NCBI GenBank assembly: GCA_902609025.1 | Contig: CACLQD010000004.1 | Location: forward strand, 17,501-50,476 | From: an uncultured PS1 clade bacterium | Lineage (GTDB): Bacteria; Pseudomonadota; Alphaproteobacteria; MED-G09 | Direction: 5' to 3' | DNA: 32,976 bases | In this document: positions 8,183 through 17,286 of the stretch, one piece after another | Position numbering within the stretch: the stretch's first letter is position 1 | How the letters are laid out: the number at the start of each line of letters is the position of its first letter | The notes under the pieces: model-generated | What the model was told of the DNA's origin: nothing | The model's database searches: none | The model's input: only the letters and a program-made list of their open reading frames with translations | Made by a program: the position numbers and the translations under genes

Positions 8183-9352
8183 TTATATCTGCTTGAAGTG
8201 CTTGGAGAGCTTTAAGCCTTGTTTCTGATAGTTAGAGCCTATTGACGATCCATAAGACCTTTCAGGTAGTTCTAGAAGCCTTTCATAAATCAATCTTCCA
8301 ACAATTTGTGAATCCTCAAGGATGAATGGTACTTCCCAACTCCTAATTTCCAAAACAGCTTTAGACCCTTTACCTTCTGATGAATTGTGACCAAAACCTG
8401 GATCGAAAAAACCAGCATAATGAACCCTGAATTCACCTACTGATGGTTTAAACGGCACCATTTCAGCAGCATGACTTGGAGGAATAGCAATAGATTCAGA
8501 TGAAGATAAAATATAAAACTCTCCAGGATCAAGAATAATTCTTTGACCTTCAGTTGCAAAAACAGGATCCCAATATTTTTCCATATCATAGGCATCCTTT
8601 TTATCTATATCTATTAAACCAGCATGCCTCTTTGCTTTCCAGCCAACTATGTCTTCTGCAGCCTCTCCTTTTAGGTCAACAGATAATGCTAGGCCCTCAG
8701 ATATATTAACCTTTCCATCATAAACAATATTGTCTTCTGAGTGTAATCTCTTAAGCTCAGTATCAGAATTTGTTGGTCTTCCTCGCCTAAATCTCATTTG
8801 ACTTAATCGTGAACCTTTTCTGACTATCACTGGGAAAGTTCGAGGTGAAATCTCAAGCCAAAGATGACCTTTATAACCATTTGGTATTTTGTCAAATTCA
8901 TGAGTTCCATCACATATTAATCTTGTAAAAACATCTATTCTTCCAGTAGAACTTTTAGGATTTGCAACAGCAATTATTCTTTCTGGAAGGGATAAAGCCT
9001 CCATTAATGGAACAAGATATACGCAACCAGTTTCAAGAACGGCACCATCTGTAATATCAATTCTGTGTAGAGCAAAATCTTTTAATTTTCTATTCACAGA
9101 ACCACCTGATGGTAAAAAACTTGCCCTAATTCTATATGCTGTATCTGCTAATCTTAAATCTAGGCTCGCAGGTTGAATTTGTTCATCATTTATTTCTCCT
9201 TGAGACCAAATTTCACCATTCTCAATCATCGAGCGGATCATTTGACCTGGCAGTACTCCAGAAATCTGAGCTTTTTGTCCTGGCGCTCCATCAAAGTCAC
9301 TAGTTGTCTCTTTTGTATCAGGAAATAAATCTGGTATTTTCTTTTCTGCCAT
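8183..9352 (-). CDS. dCTP deaminase, long tandem-domain type
   Basis: Deaminates dCTP to dUTP, feeding dTMP synthesis. The 389-residue protein is about twice the length of the E. coli Dcd (193) and matches the alphaproteobacterial form with two dUTPase-fold domains. The N-terminal half has SLDLRLADTAYRIRASFLPS, NPKSSTGRIDVFTRLICDG and GYKGHLWLEISPRTFPV. The C-terminal half repeats the pattern with GEFYILSSSE, HYAGFFDPGFGHNSSEGKGS and AVLEIRSWEVPFILEDSQIV, which looks more like the catalytic copy. I cannot tell which half is active. Divergent from trkH across a 71-base spacer. Confidence 0.88.
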   Translation of the reverse strand: MAEKKIPDLFPDTKETTSDFDGAPGQKAQISGVLPGQMIRSMIENGEIWSQGEINDEQIQPASLDLRLADTAYRIRASFLPSGGSVNRKLKDFALHRIDITDGAVLETGCVYLVPLMEALSLPERIIAVANPKSSTGRIDVFTRLICDGTHEFDKIPNGYKGHLWLEISPRTFPVIVRKGSRLSQMRFRRGRPTNSDTELKRLHSEDNIVYDGKVNISEGLALSVDLKGEAAEDIVGWKAKRHAGLIDIDKKDAYDMEKYWDPVFATEGQRIILDPGEFYILSSSESIAIPPSHAAEMVPFKPSVGEFRVHYAGFFDPGFGHNSSEGKGSKAVLEIRSWEVPFILEDSQIVGRLIYERLLELPERSYGSSIGSNYQKQGLKLSKHFKQI

Positions 9353-9423
9353 CTTTTAAGCGATCCTAAAAAACTATATTAATTTAGTATATGAGTATAA
9401 AACATAATTAAAATAATAATATA

Positions 9424-10881
9424 ATGAATATTGCAACAATTGATATAAGACCCGTTTTATCAGTCTTGGGATTTTTTCTCCTAGGATTATCTGCCACTAT
9501 GTTTGTTCCAGCAATAGTTGACTTGATCTATAATAATTCTGGATGGGATAATTTTGTTATCAGCTCAATTATCACTAGTTTTGTTGGATTAATGTTCTTT
9601 CTTGTATCAAGAGGAAATAAAAGTGAATTAAATACAAAAAGTGCTTTTCTTCTTGTTACCTTAAGCTGGATTGTTTTATCAATTTTCTCTTCTGTTCCTT
9701 TTCTTCTTTCAACGAATGTTACAGGTATAACTAATGCATTTTTTGAGTCTGTATCAGGATTAACAACTACTGGCTCTACAATAATTGATGATATTGAAAG
9801 TACTTCAGAAGGTATAATTGTTTGGAGAAGCCTTTTACAGTGGTTAGGCGGTATTGGTATAATTGTCAGTGCTATTTCTATTCTTCCTAGTCTTGGCGTC
9901 GGTGGTATGCAGTTGTTTAAATTGGAAAGCTCTGACTCGACAGAAAAACTAATGCCGAGAACAGCAAATTTAGCTACCGAAATAATTTTTTTATATATTT
10001 TATTAACATCAATATGCGCGACACTTTATTGGGTCTGCGGTCTATCTTTTTTCGACTCTGCAAACCATGCAATGACAACTATTGCTACGGGTGGCTTCTC
10101 ATCTAATTCTCAATCAATAGGGGGTTATAATAATTTCTCAATAGAATATGTTTGTATTCTTTTTATGATTCTCTCTAGCCTTCCATTTGTTCTTTATCTC
10201 AAAACACTTAGAGGTAAGCCTTTAGCGTTGATTAAAGATGAGCAAGTAACAGGTTTCTTTAAAACTTTATTCTTAGCAATCATTTTAATCGCGGTTTTTT
10301 TGTTGGTTCAAAATAATTTTGAATTACAGATTCCTCTTAGACAAATTATTTTTAATGTTACATCAATTCTAACTGGCACTGGATACACTTCAACATCATA
10401 TGATCAATGGGGAACTCCAGCAATTATCGTGTTTCTTGCTATTACATTTATTGGAGGCTGTGCAGGTTCAACTACTTGCGGATTAAAGGTTTTCAGACTA
10501 CAGGTCATATTAAAAAATTCTGGACAGGTTATGAATAAATTAATAAGTCCAAATCGTGTGACAAATCATAAATATAATGGTGAAAACTTAACTTTAGAGA
10601 TCGTTGAGTCTGTTATGACATTTTTATTTATATTCTTCGTAACTTTCGTAATTATTTCATTTCTTCTCTCATTATCTGGTCTAGATATTTTAACATCAGT
10701 ATCTGCAGCTGCTACATCGATATCAAATGTTGGGCCAGGGCTTGGAAATTTAATTGGACCAGCTTACAGCTTCGAAGAGATACCAGAATTTTCAAAGTGG
10801 GTTTTATCTTTTGGCATGCTGGCTGGGAGATTAGAATTTTTAACTTTTCTTGTTATTTTTAGTCGTTCTTTTTGGAAATAG
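9424..10881 (+). CDS. trkH: TrkH-type potassium uptake channel subunit
   Basis: Inner-membrane K+ transporter of the Trk/Ktr/HKT superfamily, 485 residues, normal length. Four pore loops are visible in order: SGLTTTGSTIID, TTIATGGFSSNS, SILTGTGYTSTSYDQWG and SISNVGPGLGN, each with the selectivity-filter glycine. About ten hydrophobic membrane segments surround them. The regulatory partner TrkA, which binds NAD(H) and ATP, is not in the window. The gene stops 3 bases from the convergent argF stop, with no terminator. The start ATG 9424 directly begins the first hydrophilic segment; only a weak purine match precedes it. Confidence 0.95.
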   Translation: MNIATIDIRPVLSVLGFFLLGLSATMFVPAIVDLIYNNSGWDNFVISSIITSFVGLMFFLVSRGNKSELNTKSAFLLVTLSWIVLSIFSSVPFLLSTNVTGITNAFFESVSGLTTTGSTIIDDIESTSEGIIVWRSLLQWLGGIGIIVSAISILPSLGVGGMQLFKLESSDSTEKLMPRTANLATEIIFLYILLTSICATLYWVCGLSFFDSANHAMTTIATGGFSSNSQSIGGYNNFSIEYVCILFMILSSLPFVLYLKTLRGKPLALIKDEQVTGFFKTLFLAIILIAVFLLVQNNFELQIPLRQIIFNVTSILTGTGYTSTSYDQWGTPAIIVFLAITFIGGCAGSTTCGLKVFRLQVILKNSGQVMNKLISPNRVTNHKYNGENLTLEIVESVMTFLFIFFVTFVIISFLLSLSGLDILTSVSAAATSISNVGPGLGNLIGPAYSFEEIPEFSKWVLSFGMLAGRLEFLTFLVIFSRSFWK

Positions 10882-10884
10882 AAC

Positions 10885-11802
10885 TTAACTCAAGCACCAC
10901 CTAATAATGCTTTTTTGTGCGTGAACCCTATTTTCTGCTTCATCCCAAACTACTGAATTGACTCCATCAATAACATCGGCGTCAACTTCTTCTCCTCTAT
11001 GAGCAGGTAAGCAATGAAGAAAAATTGCATCTGAAGATGCCATCGAAATTTTGTTAGCATCTACTTTATATGGCTCAAGAATTTTTCTTTTTTGATCATT
11101 ATCATCTTCTCCCATAGAGAACCAAGTATCAGTAATTATACAATCACAATCTTTGGCAGCATCATTAGGATCTAGATCAGTAGTTATATTTGGAAAACCA
11201 CTTACCAAATTATTATCTACTGAATAATCTTTTGGTGAACATATTCTTAATTCAAAACCAATAATTTGTGCGGCATGTATCCAACTTGTTAACATATTAT
11301 TTGCAGGACCAAACCAGACATAACTCTTATTTTCGATATCACCAATCTTCTCTTTGACTGTAATTAAATCAGCTAAAACTTGGCAGGGATGGGATTTATC
11401 GGTTAACCCGTTAATTACAGGTATCGATGCATTTTTTGCAAAATTTTCTAAAGTCGAATGCTTATTCGTTCTTACCATTGCGATATCAACATATCTTGAA
11501 ATGACTTTTGCAGTATCATCAATTGTTTCTCCCCTACCTAATTGCATATCAGACATATTTGCATAAATAGTTTTCCCACCTAATTGATACATTGCTGTTT
11601 CAAATGAAAACCTTGTTCTTGTAGAAGGTTTTTCAAAAATTGTTGCTAGTATTTTATCTTTTGCGCATGCATCTTCATCAACAGATGCCATACCATTCTT
11701 CGATGATATGTTCTTTTTGTTTCTTCCATCTTCAATTAAGAAAATAAGTTCATCCTTATTGAATTGGGTAAGATCAATGAAATCTTTTTTTGTTTCAGTC
11801 AT
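10885..11802 (-). CDS. argF: Ornithine carbamoyltransferase
   Basis: Makes citrulline from ornithine and carbamoyl phosphate in arginine synthesis, in the cytosol. The carbamoyl-phosphate site STRTR is at residues 60-64, HPCQ at 138-141, and the ornithine loop HCLPAHRGEEV near the C-terminus; all are canonical. The length of 305 residues is normal. It lies 14 bases after argD and is read with it. The argD-argF pair near gcrA is common in alphaproteobacteria. Confidence 0.97.
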   Translation of the reverse strand: MTETKKDFIDLTQFNKDELIFLIEDGRNKKNISSKNGMASVDEDACAKDKILATIFEKPSTRTRFSFETAMYQLGGKTIYANMSDMQLGRGETIDDTAKVISRYVDIAMVRTNKHSTLENFAKNASIPVINGLTDKSHPCQVLADLITVKEKIGDIENKSYVWFGPANNMLTSWIHAAQIIGFELRICSPKDYSVDNNLVSGFPNITTDLDPNDAAKDCDCIITDTWFSMGEDDNDQKRKILEPYKVDANKISMASSDAIFLHCLPAHRGEEVDADVIDGVNSVVWDEAENRVHAQKSIIRWCLS

Positions 11803-11816
11803 TTCTTATTATATTT

Positions 11817-12986
11817 CTATCTAGGTAAATTTTCTAGTGTGATATTTAGTAAGTTGAAAAACTCCTCAATATCTTTTTTCTCAGTATTCAAAGGGGGTAG
11901 CAGTCTAATTATATTGTCAGCAGCTGGAACCAATAATAAACCATTTTTGAGAGCGGTTTCGGCTATCAATGTATTTTCGACTTCACATTTTATACCAAGC
12001 ATAAAACCTCTTCCTCTCACTGAAATTATTTTATCCTTATGATTTTCTATAATGTCATTTATTCCTGCTAATAGAAATTCTGATAATGACTTAACATTTG
12101 AAAGGATCTTTTCTTCATCAATAATTTCAAGAACTTTAAGCGCTACTGAACAAGCTAACGGATTGCCGCCAAAAGTCGACCCATGAGAACCGTGGACCAT
12201 TCCAGATGATGCATCTGTTGAGGCCAATATAGCTCCTATTGGAAAACCTGCTCCTAAACCTTTTGCAAGAGTGATTATATCTGGTTCAACTCCAGCCCAC
12301 TCATGCGAAAAAAAATCCCCAGTCCTTCCTAAACCACATTGAACCTGATCAAGAATCATTAATACGCCATGTTTACTTGTTAGAGCTCTAATCATTTGCA
12401 AGTCTTCTTTCGGTGTAAGCCTTATTCCCCCCTCACCTTGTATTGGCTCAATAAGCACTGCAGCTGTCTTATTGGAGATCTTTTCTTCCAATTGTTTTTC
12501 GGATAGCTCTATGTTTTCGAAACCAGAAGGAAGCGGTCCAAACCCTTCGGTATGCTTGGGATTTGCTCCAGCTGCTAAAGTAGCTAGAGTCCTTCCATGG
12601 AATGCATTCTTAAAAGTAATGATTTCTGTTCTATCTTTATCACCTTTTTCAAAATGATATTTCCTTGAAGTTTTAATTGCCCCTTCAACAGCTTCAGCTC
12701 CCGAATTACAGAAAAATACTTTATCGGCAAAACTTATATCGCATAATTTTTTAGCTAATTTTTGCTGTTCCGGAATTTGATATAGATTCGAAACATGCCA
12801 AACATTATCAATAGCCTCATGCATTACCCTTTTTATTTCTGGATGACCATGACCCAAAACATTAACGGCAATACCTGCTGCAAAATCTAAATATTTTCTA
12901 CCATCACTATCATACAGCCAAGAGCCCTCGCCTTTCGAAAAGGATATTGGGTATCTCTTATATGTATCCATTAGATTTTCGATCAT
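11817..12986 (-). CDS. argD: Acetylornithine aminotransferase
   Basis: PLP-dependent class III aminotransferase of arginine synthesis, and probably also used for N-succinyl-diaminopimelate in lysine synthesis. The 389-residue sequence has the phosphate-binding FFCNSGAEAVEGAIKTSRKY (residues 91-110), the cofactor aspartate D213 in ILDQVQCGLGRTGDFF, and the Schiff-base lysine K242 in LAKGLGAGFPIGA. GAGGT stands just upstream of the ATG. First gene of argD-argF. A related 4-aminobutyrate aminotransferase is less likely given the argF neighbour. Confidence 0.95.
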   Translation of the reverse strand: MIENLMDTYKRYPISFSKGEGSWLYDSDGRKYLDFAAGIAVNVLGHGHPEIKRVMHEAIDNVWHVSNLYQIPEQQKLAKKLCDISFADKVFFCNSGAEAVEGAIKTSRKYHFEKGDKDRTEIITFKNAFHGRTLATLAAGANPKHTEGFGPLPSGFENIELSEKQLEEKISNKTAAVLIEPIQGEGGIRLTPKEDLQMIRALTSKHGVLMILDQVQCGLGRTGDFFSHEWAGVEPDIITLAKGLGAGFPIGAILASTDASSGMVHGSHGSTFGGNPLACSVALKVLEIIDEEKILSNVKSLSEFLLAGINDIIENHKDKIISVRGRGFMLGIKCEVENTLIAETALKNGLLLVPAADNIIRLLPPLNTEKKDIEEFFNLLNITLENLPR

Positions 12987-13030
12987 GTGTACCTCAAACT
13001 AAAATTTTTAGCTTTCATACTCTTTATTTT

Positions 13031-13843
13031 CTATGTCTTCAACCTCCAACCGCTTTTAAGAAGGAAGTGACTTATTATGATTAAGATTAGATTCAATATT
13101 GTCAGGAAGATAGCTCCAAAGATCAAATCGCCATCAGCATTACCAACAAAACCATATCTGAAACCATCAATGACATAGAAAAATGGATTATATTCAATTA
13201 AATAAAGGGCAAATTCGGGCATTCTTTTAACTGAATAAAATGTTCCCGATAAAAAAGATAAAGGTACAATTATAAAATTTGTTATTGTCCCTAAATGGTC
13301 AAATTTCTCTGCCCATATACCTGTTATTATGCCTATTGATGAAAGCATAAGTGAACCAGAAATTAAGTAGAAGAATATTGCCCATATATTTTCGAAGTTA
13401 AAATTTACAAAAAAGGACATACAAATAATTGCACCTAAGGCAACTATAACCCCTCTAGTTACTCCCCCTAATGAGATAGCAGTATTTAATTCTATCTCTC
13501 CTAAAGGAGGCAAAAGAATATCGACTATATTTCCTTGTATCTTTGATATTAATAAAGATGAGGAAGTATGAGCGAAAGCCTGTTGAAGAACAGACATCAT
13601 TATTAAACCTGGAGCTAAAAACTCAATGAATGGTGCGCCATTTACATCTGGTCTCAAATCACCCAACGCAATAGTGAATATTGCCATAAAAAGAAGTGAA
13701 GTCGCTATTGGAGCTGCAATCGTTTGAAAAAAGATTTTAATGAACCTATAAACTTCTTTTTTATATAAGGTCCATAAACCATACCAGTTTATACTTCCGG
13801 GAACTCTTGGCTCCCTCCAATGATAATTTTCATTTTCATCCAT
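13031..13843 (-). CDS. ABC-2 type transporter permease
   Basis: Inner-membrane permease of the ABC-2 export family, 270 residues with six likely membrane segments after a cytoplasmic start (WREPRVPGSINWYGLWTLYK). The stretch EFLAPGLIMMSVLQQAFAHT and the amphipathic SKIQGNIVDILLPPL are typical of the YadH/NodJ-like branch. The ATP-binding partner is not next to it, so it must be encoded elsewhere. It lies between argD and gcrA, divergent from gcrA; such a permease next to gcrA is seen in other alphaproteobacteria. The exported substrate is unknown. Confidence 0.88.
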   Translation of the reverse strand: MDENENYHWREPRVPGSINWYGLWTLYKKEVYRFIKIFFQTIAAPIATSLLFMAIFTIALGDLRPDVNGAPFIEFLAPGLIMMSVLQQAFAHTSSSLLISKIQGNIVDILLPPLGEIELNTAISLGGVTRGVIVALGAIICMSFFVNFNFENIWAIFFYLISGSLMLSSIGIITGIWAEKFDHLGTITNFIIVPLSFLSGTFYSVKRMPEFALYLIEYNPFFYVIDGFRYGFVGNADGDLIFGAIFLTILNLILIIISHFLLKSGWRLKT

Positions 13844-13940
13844 TTTTCAATTTAATCTTTATAATAATAGAATATCAACATCTATATTAGCTGTATTTCC
13901 AAAAAAACAACAATTTTTAACGAAAATATAAATCTATATC

Positions 13941-13990
13941 TTGTGCCAAAGTTATTTTTAGCATACCATATATACTTAAAAAAAGGGTGA
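13941..13990 (+). promoter_or_regulatory. Candidate gcrA promoter and ribosome binding site
   Basis: TTGTGC at 13941-13946 and TACCAT at 13964-13969 are 17 bases apart and could be -35 and -10 elements. AAGGG at about 13983-13987 is a good Shine-Dalgarno for the ATG at 13994. No GANTC methylation site was found in the 150 bases upstream of gcrA. Promoter assignment is tentative. Confidence 0.35.
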
Positions 13991-13993
13991 AAA

Positions 13994-14503
13994 ATGGCTT
14001 GGACGGATGATAGAGTAGAAATTCTTAAAAAATTATGGGCAGAAGGTTTAAGTGCTAGTCAAATTGCTAGAGAACTTGGTGATGTTACTAGAAATGCCGT
14101 TATTGGTAAGGTTCATAGGTTAGGTTTAGCTGGTAGAGCTAGTCCTACAAAACCAAAAAGTAGGTTAAGGCATAGAGAACATATTGATTATGGAGAGTCT
14201 TCGTACCCTGGAAGCTCAAGATCAAGAATTAATGACAATGTTAAACCACTTGTTATGCCTGAGCCAGCAGTAACATCTGATGGTGAACCAATTAATATTT
14301 TATCCTTAAATGAAAAAGTATGTAAATGGCCTATTGGCGAACCTGGAGATGATGATTTCAGATTCTGCGGTAACCGCAAAGAAAATGGCTCTCCTTATTG
14401 CGCTGAACATACAAGAGTAGCTTATCAGCCACTTGAAAAGAAGAAGAAGAAGAACAAACTTTTAAATAAGAGAATGCCTGTATCCAAAATTAATAATTTT
14501 TAG
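13994..14503 (+). CDS. gcrA: Cell-cycle regulator GcrA
   Basis: GcrA is an alphaproteobacterial DNA-binding protein that works with sigma-70 RNA polymerase and favours promoters with CcrM-methylated GANTC sites. The N-terminal DNA-binding domain is nearly invariant: AWTDDRVEILKKLWAEGLSA, SQIARELGDVTRNAVIGKVH and RLGLAGRASP. A charged linker follows, then the polymerase-contacting C-terminal part with CKWPIGEPGDDDFRFCGNR and GSPYCAEHTRVAYQP. The length is 169 residues. A lysine-rich tail (EKKKKKNK) ends the domain. Its presence implies a CcrM methyltransferase elsewhere in this genome. It converges on phoU with 25 bases between stops and no hairpin. Confidence 0.97.
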   Translation: MAWTDDRVEILKKLWAEGLSASQIARELGDVTRNAVIGKVHRLGLAGRASPTKPKSRLRHREHIDYGESSYPGSSRSRINDNVKPLVMPEPAVTSDGEPINILSLNEKVCKWPIGEPGDDDFRFCGNRKENGSPYCAEHTRVAYQPLEKKKKKNKLLNKRMPVSKINNF

Positions 14504-14528
14504 ATAGAAATATATATTAAATTATAGA

Positions 14529-15230
14529 TTAAAAGGTTGTTTCATTCTCAACTTCTGTTTTTTCTAAACCTTCTAAATCTTCTCCGGTAACAACAAAATA
14601 AGTTTCCTCAGCCACATTAGTTGCTTGATCACCAACTCTTTCAAGATATCTAGCAATAAATAATAGGGGAACTAAGGCATCTGTTGCATCAGGGTTTGTT
14701 TTAATGGAGTTAAGTATGTCCATCAATATTTCAGAATATAATGAGTCTATTTCGCTATCAGATTTCCAAACTTTAACTGAATTTTCACACTCTTTTTTAG
14801 AATAATCCTCCATAACAATCCTTAAGTTAGAGTGGACCATTGAACACATATTAACTAAGAGGCTAATTGTTTCAGGTGATTGTGCCTCATTAAGGTCGCC
14901 TTTTAATACGCGATTAGATATTCCTTTACACATATCACCACATCTCTCTAAATATAATGAAATTTTAACTGCCGAAAATACTATTCTGAGGTCAATAGCC
15001 ATAGGTTGTCTCGAAGCAAGTATATTAAAAACCTTATTTTCAACTGATTGACCAAGATCATTAATTATAAGATCATTTTTTATAATTTTTTGTGCCAATT
15101 CATGATCGTTATTCTTTAATAAAGTTTCAATATTATTTAAGGCTCCGAGAACTTCACCACCCATGCTTATCACACCATCTGATATCTCTTTTAAGTCATC
15201 ATCATAAGAACTTACAATATGTTCAGTCAT
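14529..15230 (-). CDS. phoU: Phosphate signalling regulator PhoU
   Basis: PhoU is a helical cytosolic protein that restrains the Pst transporter and PhoR signalling when phosphate is plentiful. The 233 residues contain two PhoU three-helix repeats. The metal-binding motifs are visible as YLERCGDMCKGISNR in the first half and RYLERVGDQATNVAEETYF in the second. It is the last gene of the pst operon, 8 bases after pstB. No phoB or phoR is found downstream in the window. Confidence 0.96.
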   Translation of the reverse strand: MTEHIVSSYDDDLKEISDGVISMGGEVLGALNNIETLLKNNDHELAQKIIKNDLIINDLGQSVENKVFNILASRQPMAIDLRIVFSAVKISLYLERCGDMCKGISNRVLKGDLNEAQSPETISLLVNMCSMVHSNLRIVMEDYSKKECENSVKVWKSDSEIDSLYSEILMDILNSIKTNPDATDALVPLLFIARYLERVGDQATNVAEETYFVVTGEDLEGLEKTEVENETTF

Positions 15231-15238
15231 ATTCTATC

Positions 15239-16051
15239 CTAACCATAACGCCCAGTTACATAGGCTTCTGTTTGTTCATTTTCAGGTGATCTAAAAATAT
15301 TTTCAGTATCACCTACCTCAATTAAATTCCCTAAATGAAAAAAAGCGGTTCTCTGGGAAACTCTTGCAGCTTGCTGCATAGAATGAGTAACAATTACTAT
15401 TGTATAGTTTGTTTTTAATTCATCAATTAATTCTTCTATCTTAGCTGTTGCAATTGGATCAAGTGCCGAGCAAGGTTCATCCATTAAAATAATCTCAGGA
15501 TCTACGGCTATTGCCCTAGCAATACATAATCTTTGTTGCTGACCTCCTGATAAGCTAGTTCCAGGTTCGTTTAGACGATCTTTTATTTCATCCCATAAAC
15601 CAGCCCTAACAAGACTTGCCTCTACTTTATGAGACATTTCATCCTTATCAGCAATTTTCCCGTGCAGTCTTGGTCCATAAGCTACATTGTCAAAAACAGA
15701 TTTTGGAAATGGATTTGGTTTTTGAAAAACCATTCCTATACGAGACCTTAATTCCACTACATCTATATTTGGATTATAAATATCTTCACCGTTGATTGTT
15801 ATATTTCCAGAAATTGAGCATGAATCGATTACATCATTCATTCTATTAAGACATCTTAAAAAAGTAGATTTTCCACATCCAGATGGTCCAATTAAAGATG
15901 TGACCTCTTTCTCATTGATTCCTAAACTAACATTATATAATGCCTGCTTATCTCCGTAAAAAACATCAACATTTTTACAATCTATTAAAAGGTTATTATC
16001 CGAAGAATAATTTCCATTTGGTTTAATATCATTTTCTGTGCCATCTACCAT
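15239..16051 (-). CDS. pstB: Phosphate ABC transporter ATP-binding protein PstB
   Basis: ATPase of the high-affinity PstSCAB phosphate importer, 270 residues. Walker A is GPSGCGKST (55-63), the ABC signature is LSGGQQQR (167-174), Walker B is ILMDEP (188-193), and the switch histidine follows in IVIVTHSM. The PstB-specific stretch [20 protein letters not shown] is present. Its start overlaps the pstA stop by 7 bases. An N-terminal extension of about 20 polar residues precedes the domain. Confidence 0.97.
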   Translation of the reverse strand: MVDGTENDIKPNGNYSSDNNLLIDCKNVDVFYGDKQALYNVSLGINEKEVTSLIGPSGCGKSTFLRCLNRMNDVIDSCSISGNITINGEDIYNPNIDVVELRSRIGMVFQKPNPFPKSVFDNVAYGPRLHGKIADKDEMSHKVEASLVRAGLWDEIKDRLNEPGTSLSGGQQQRLCIARAIAVDPEIILMDEPCSALDPIATAKIEELIDELKTNYTIVIVTHSMQQAARVSQRTAFFHLGNLIEVGDTENIFRSPENEQTEAYVTGRYG

Positions 16052-17286
16052 TTTAATTGATACTTTTTCCTTAAAATTACTGCAGCTAAATTTATTATTA
16101 TTAATAAGAATATCAAAACTAAGGTCGCTGCGCTAGTTTTTGCTACAAAAGCTCTTTCTGGACTATCCGCCCAAAGATATACTTGAACGGGCAAAGCCGT
16201 TGCAGGATCAGTAAATGACCCCGGTATATCTACAACAAATGCTACCATTCCTATTAAAAGTAAGGGAGCAGATTCACCGAAAGCTCTTGCTAAACCTATT
16301 ATTGTACCTGTTAAAATTCCTGGTAAAGCAGCTGGAAGCAGATGTTGAAATACAACCTGCATCTCTGAAGCTCCCACTGCAAGTGCCGCCTCCCTAATTG
16401 ATGGAGGTACAGATTGAAGAGATGCGCGTGTAGCTATTATTATGACTGGTAAAGTCATAAGAGATAACACACAACCTCCAACTAAAGGAGCTGATCGAGG
16501 CATACCAAAAAAATTGATAAATAAGGCAAGTCCTAGTAGGCCAAAAACAATTGAAGGAACTGCCGCGAGATTGTTAATATTTACCTCTATAAAATCAGTA
16601 AGTTTATTTTTTGGAGCAAAGCTCTCTAAATAAATTGCAGAAAGGACGCCAATAGGAAAACTAATTATCAAAGTTATTAAAATAGTTAATAAAGATCCAA
16701 TAACAGCTCCTAGGACTCCTGCAATTTCAGGTTCTCGACTATCACCATTTGTAAATAAGTTTGTTGAAAATCTTTTTTCAACTAGGCCCAATTCTTTGAA
16801 TCCATTAAGCCAAGTTATTTCTCTATCATTCAACCTTCTCTCACTCTCTGGTAAACTATTATCAATTCCAAACTTATAAAATAAATCAGCATCATCAGAG
16901 AAAAGGATAAACTTACTAAAATCTTTTCCAATTAAGGAAGGATCATTCTCAATTGTATCTCTTAGTTCATATGCAGCACCAGATGAAAATAATCTCAAAA
17001 ACTCTTTTCTGCATTTCCTATCATCACAACCAGAATCTAATAAAGAAATATTGTCTCTAATTAAACGACGATAATTTATATTATCTTGAGCAATATTTTC
17101 TTTAGATAAATTAATACTTAGATTTAAACCGTAGTTTGTGAATGCTGGAATAGATCGATAAGTCATAGAGGAAATAATGACTACTAACATTATCAAAGCT
17201 ATCGCTAAAGATGCTTGACCATAAAATCTAAATCTTTTTTCAGCTGATTGTCTTTTTAACATCATACTATTAATATTTTTACTCAT
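16045..17286 (-). CDS. pstA: Phosphate ABC transporter permease PstA
   Basis: Inner-membrane permease of the Pst phosphate importer. At 413 residues it is longer than the E. coli protein (about 296), because of a periplasmic stretch of roughly 130 residues after the first membrane helix; long forms like this are usual in alphaproteobacteria. The transport domain holds five membrane segments and the EAA loop [20 protein letters not shown], which docks on PstB. It overlaps pstC by 8 bases and pstB by 7, so translation is coupled. Confidence 0.95.
   Translation of the reverse strand: MSKNINSMMLKRQSAEKRFRFYGQASLAIALIMLVVIISSMTYRSIPAFTNYGLNLSINLSKENIAQDNINYRRLIRDNISLLDSGCDDRKCRKEFLRLFSSGAAYELRDTIENDPSLIGKDFSKFILFSDDADLFYKFGIDNSLPESERRLNDREITWLNGFKELGLVEKRFSTNLFTNGDSREPEIAGVLGAVIGSLLTILITLIISFPIGVLSAIYLESFAPKNKLTDFIEVNINNLAAVPSIVFGLLGLALFINFFGMPRSAPLVGGCVLSLMTLPVIIIATRASLQSVPPSIREAALAVGASEMQVVFQHLLPAALPGILTGTIIGLARAFGESAPLLLIGMVAFVVDIPGSFTDPATALPVQVYLWADSPERAFVAKTSAATLVLIFLLIIINLAAVILRKKYQLKW

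Noticed and set aside
12999-13011. CTAAAA-T-TTTTAG palindrome between argD and the permease gene
   Set aside because: Short, pure A/T-type dyad in a 44-base spacer inside a co-directional run; chance is the simpler explanation.
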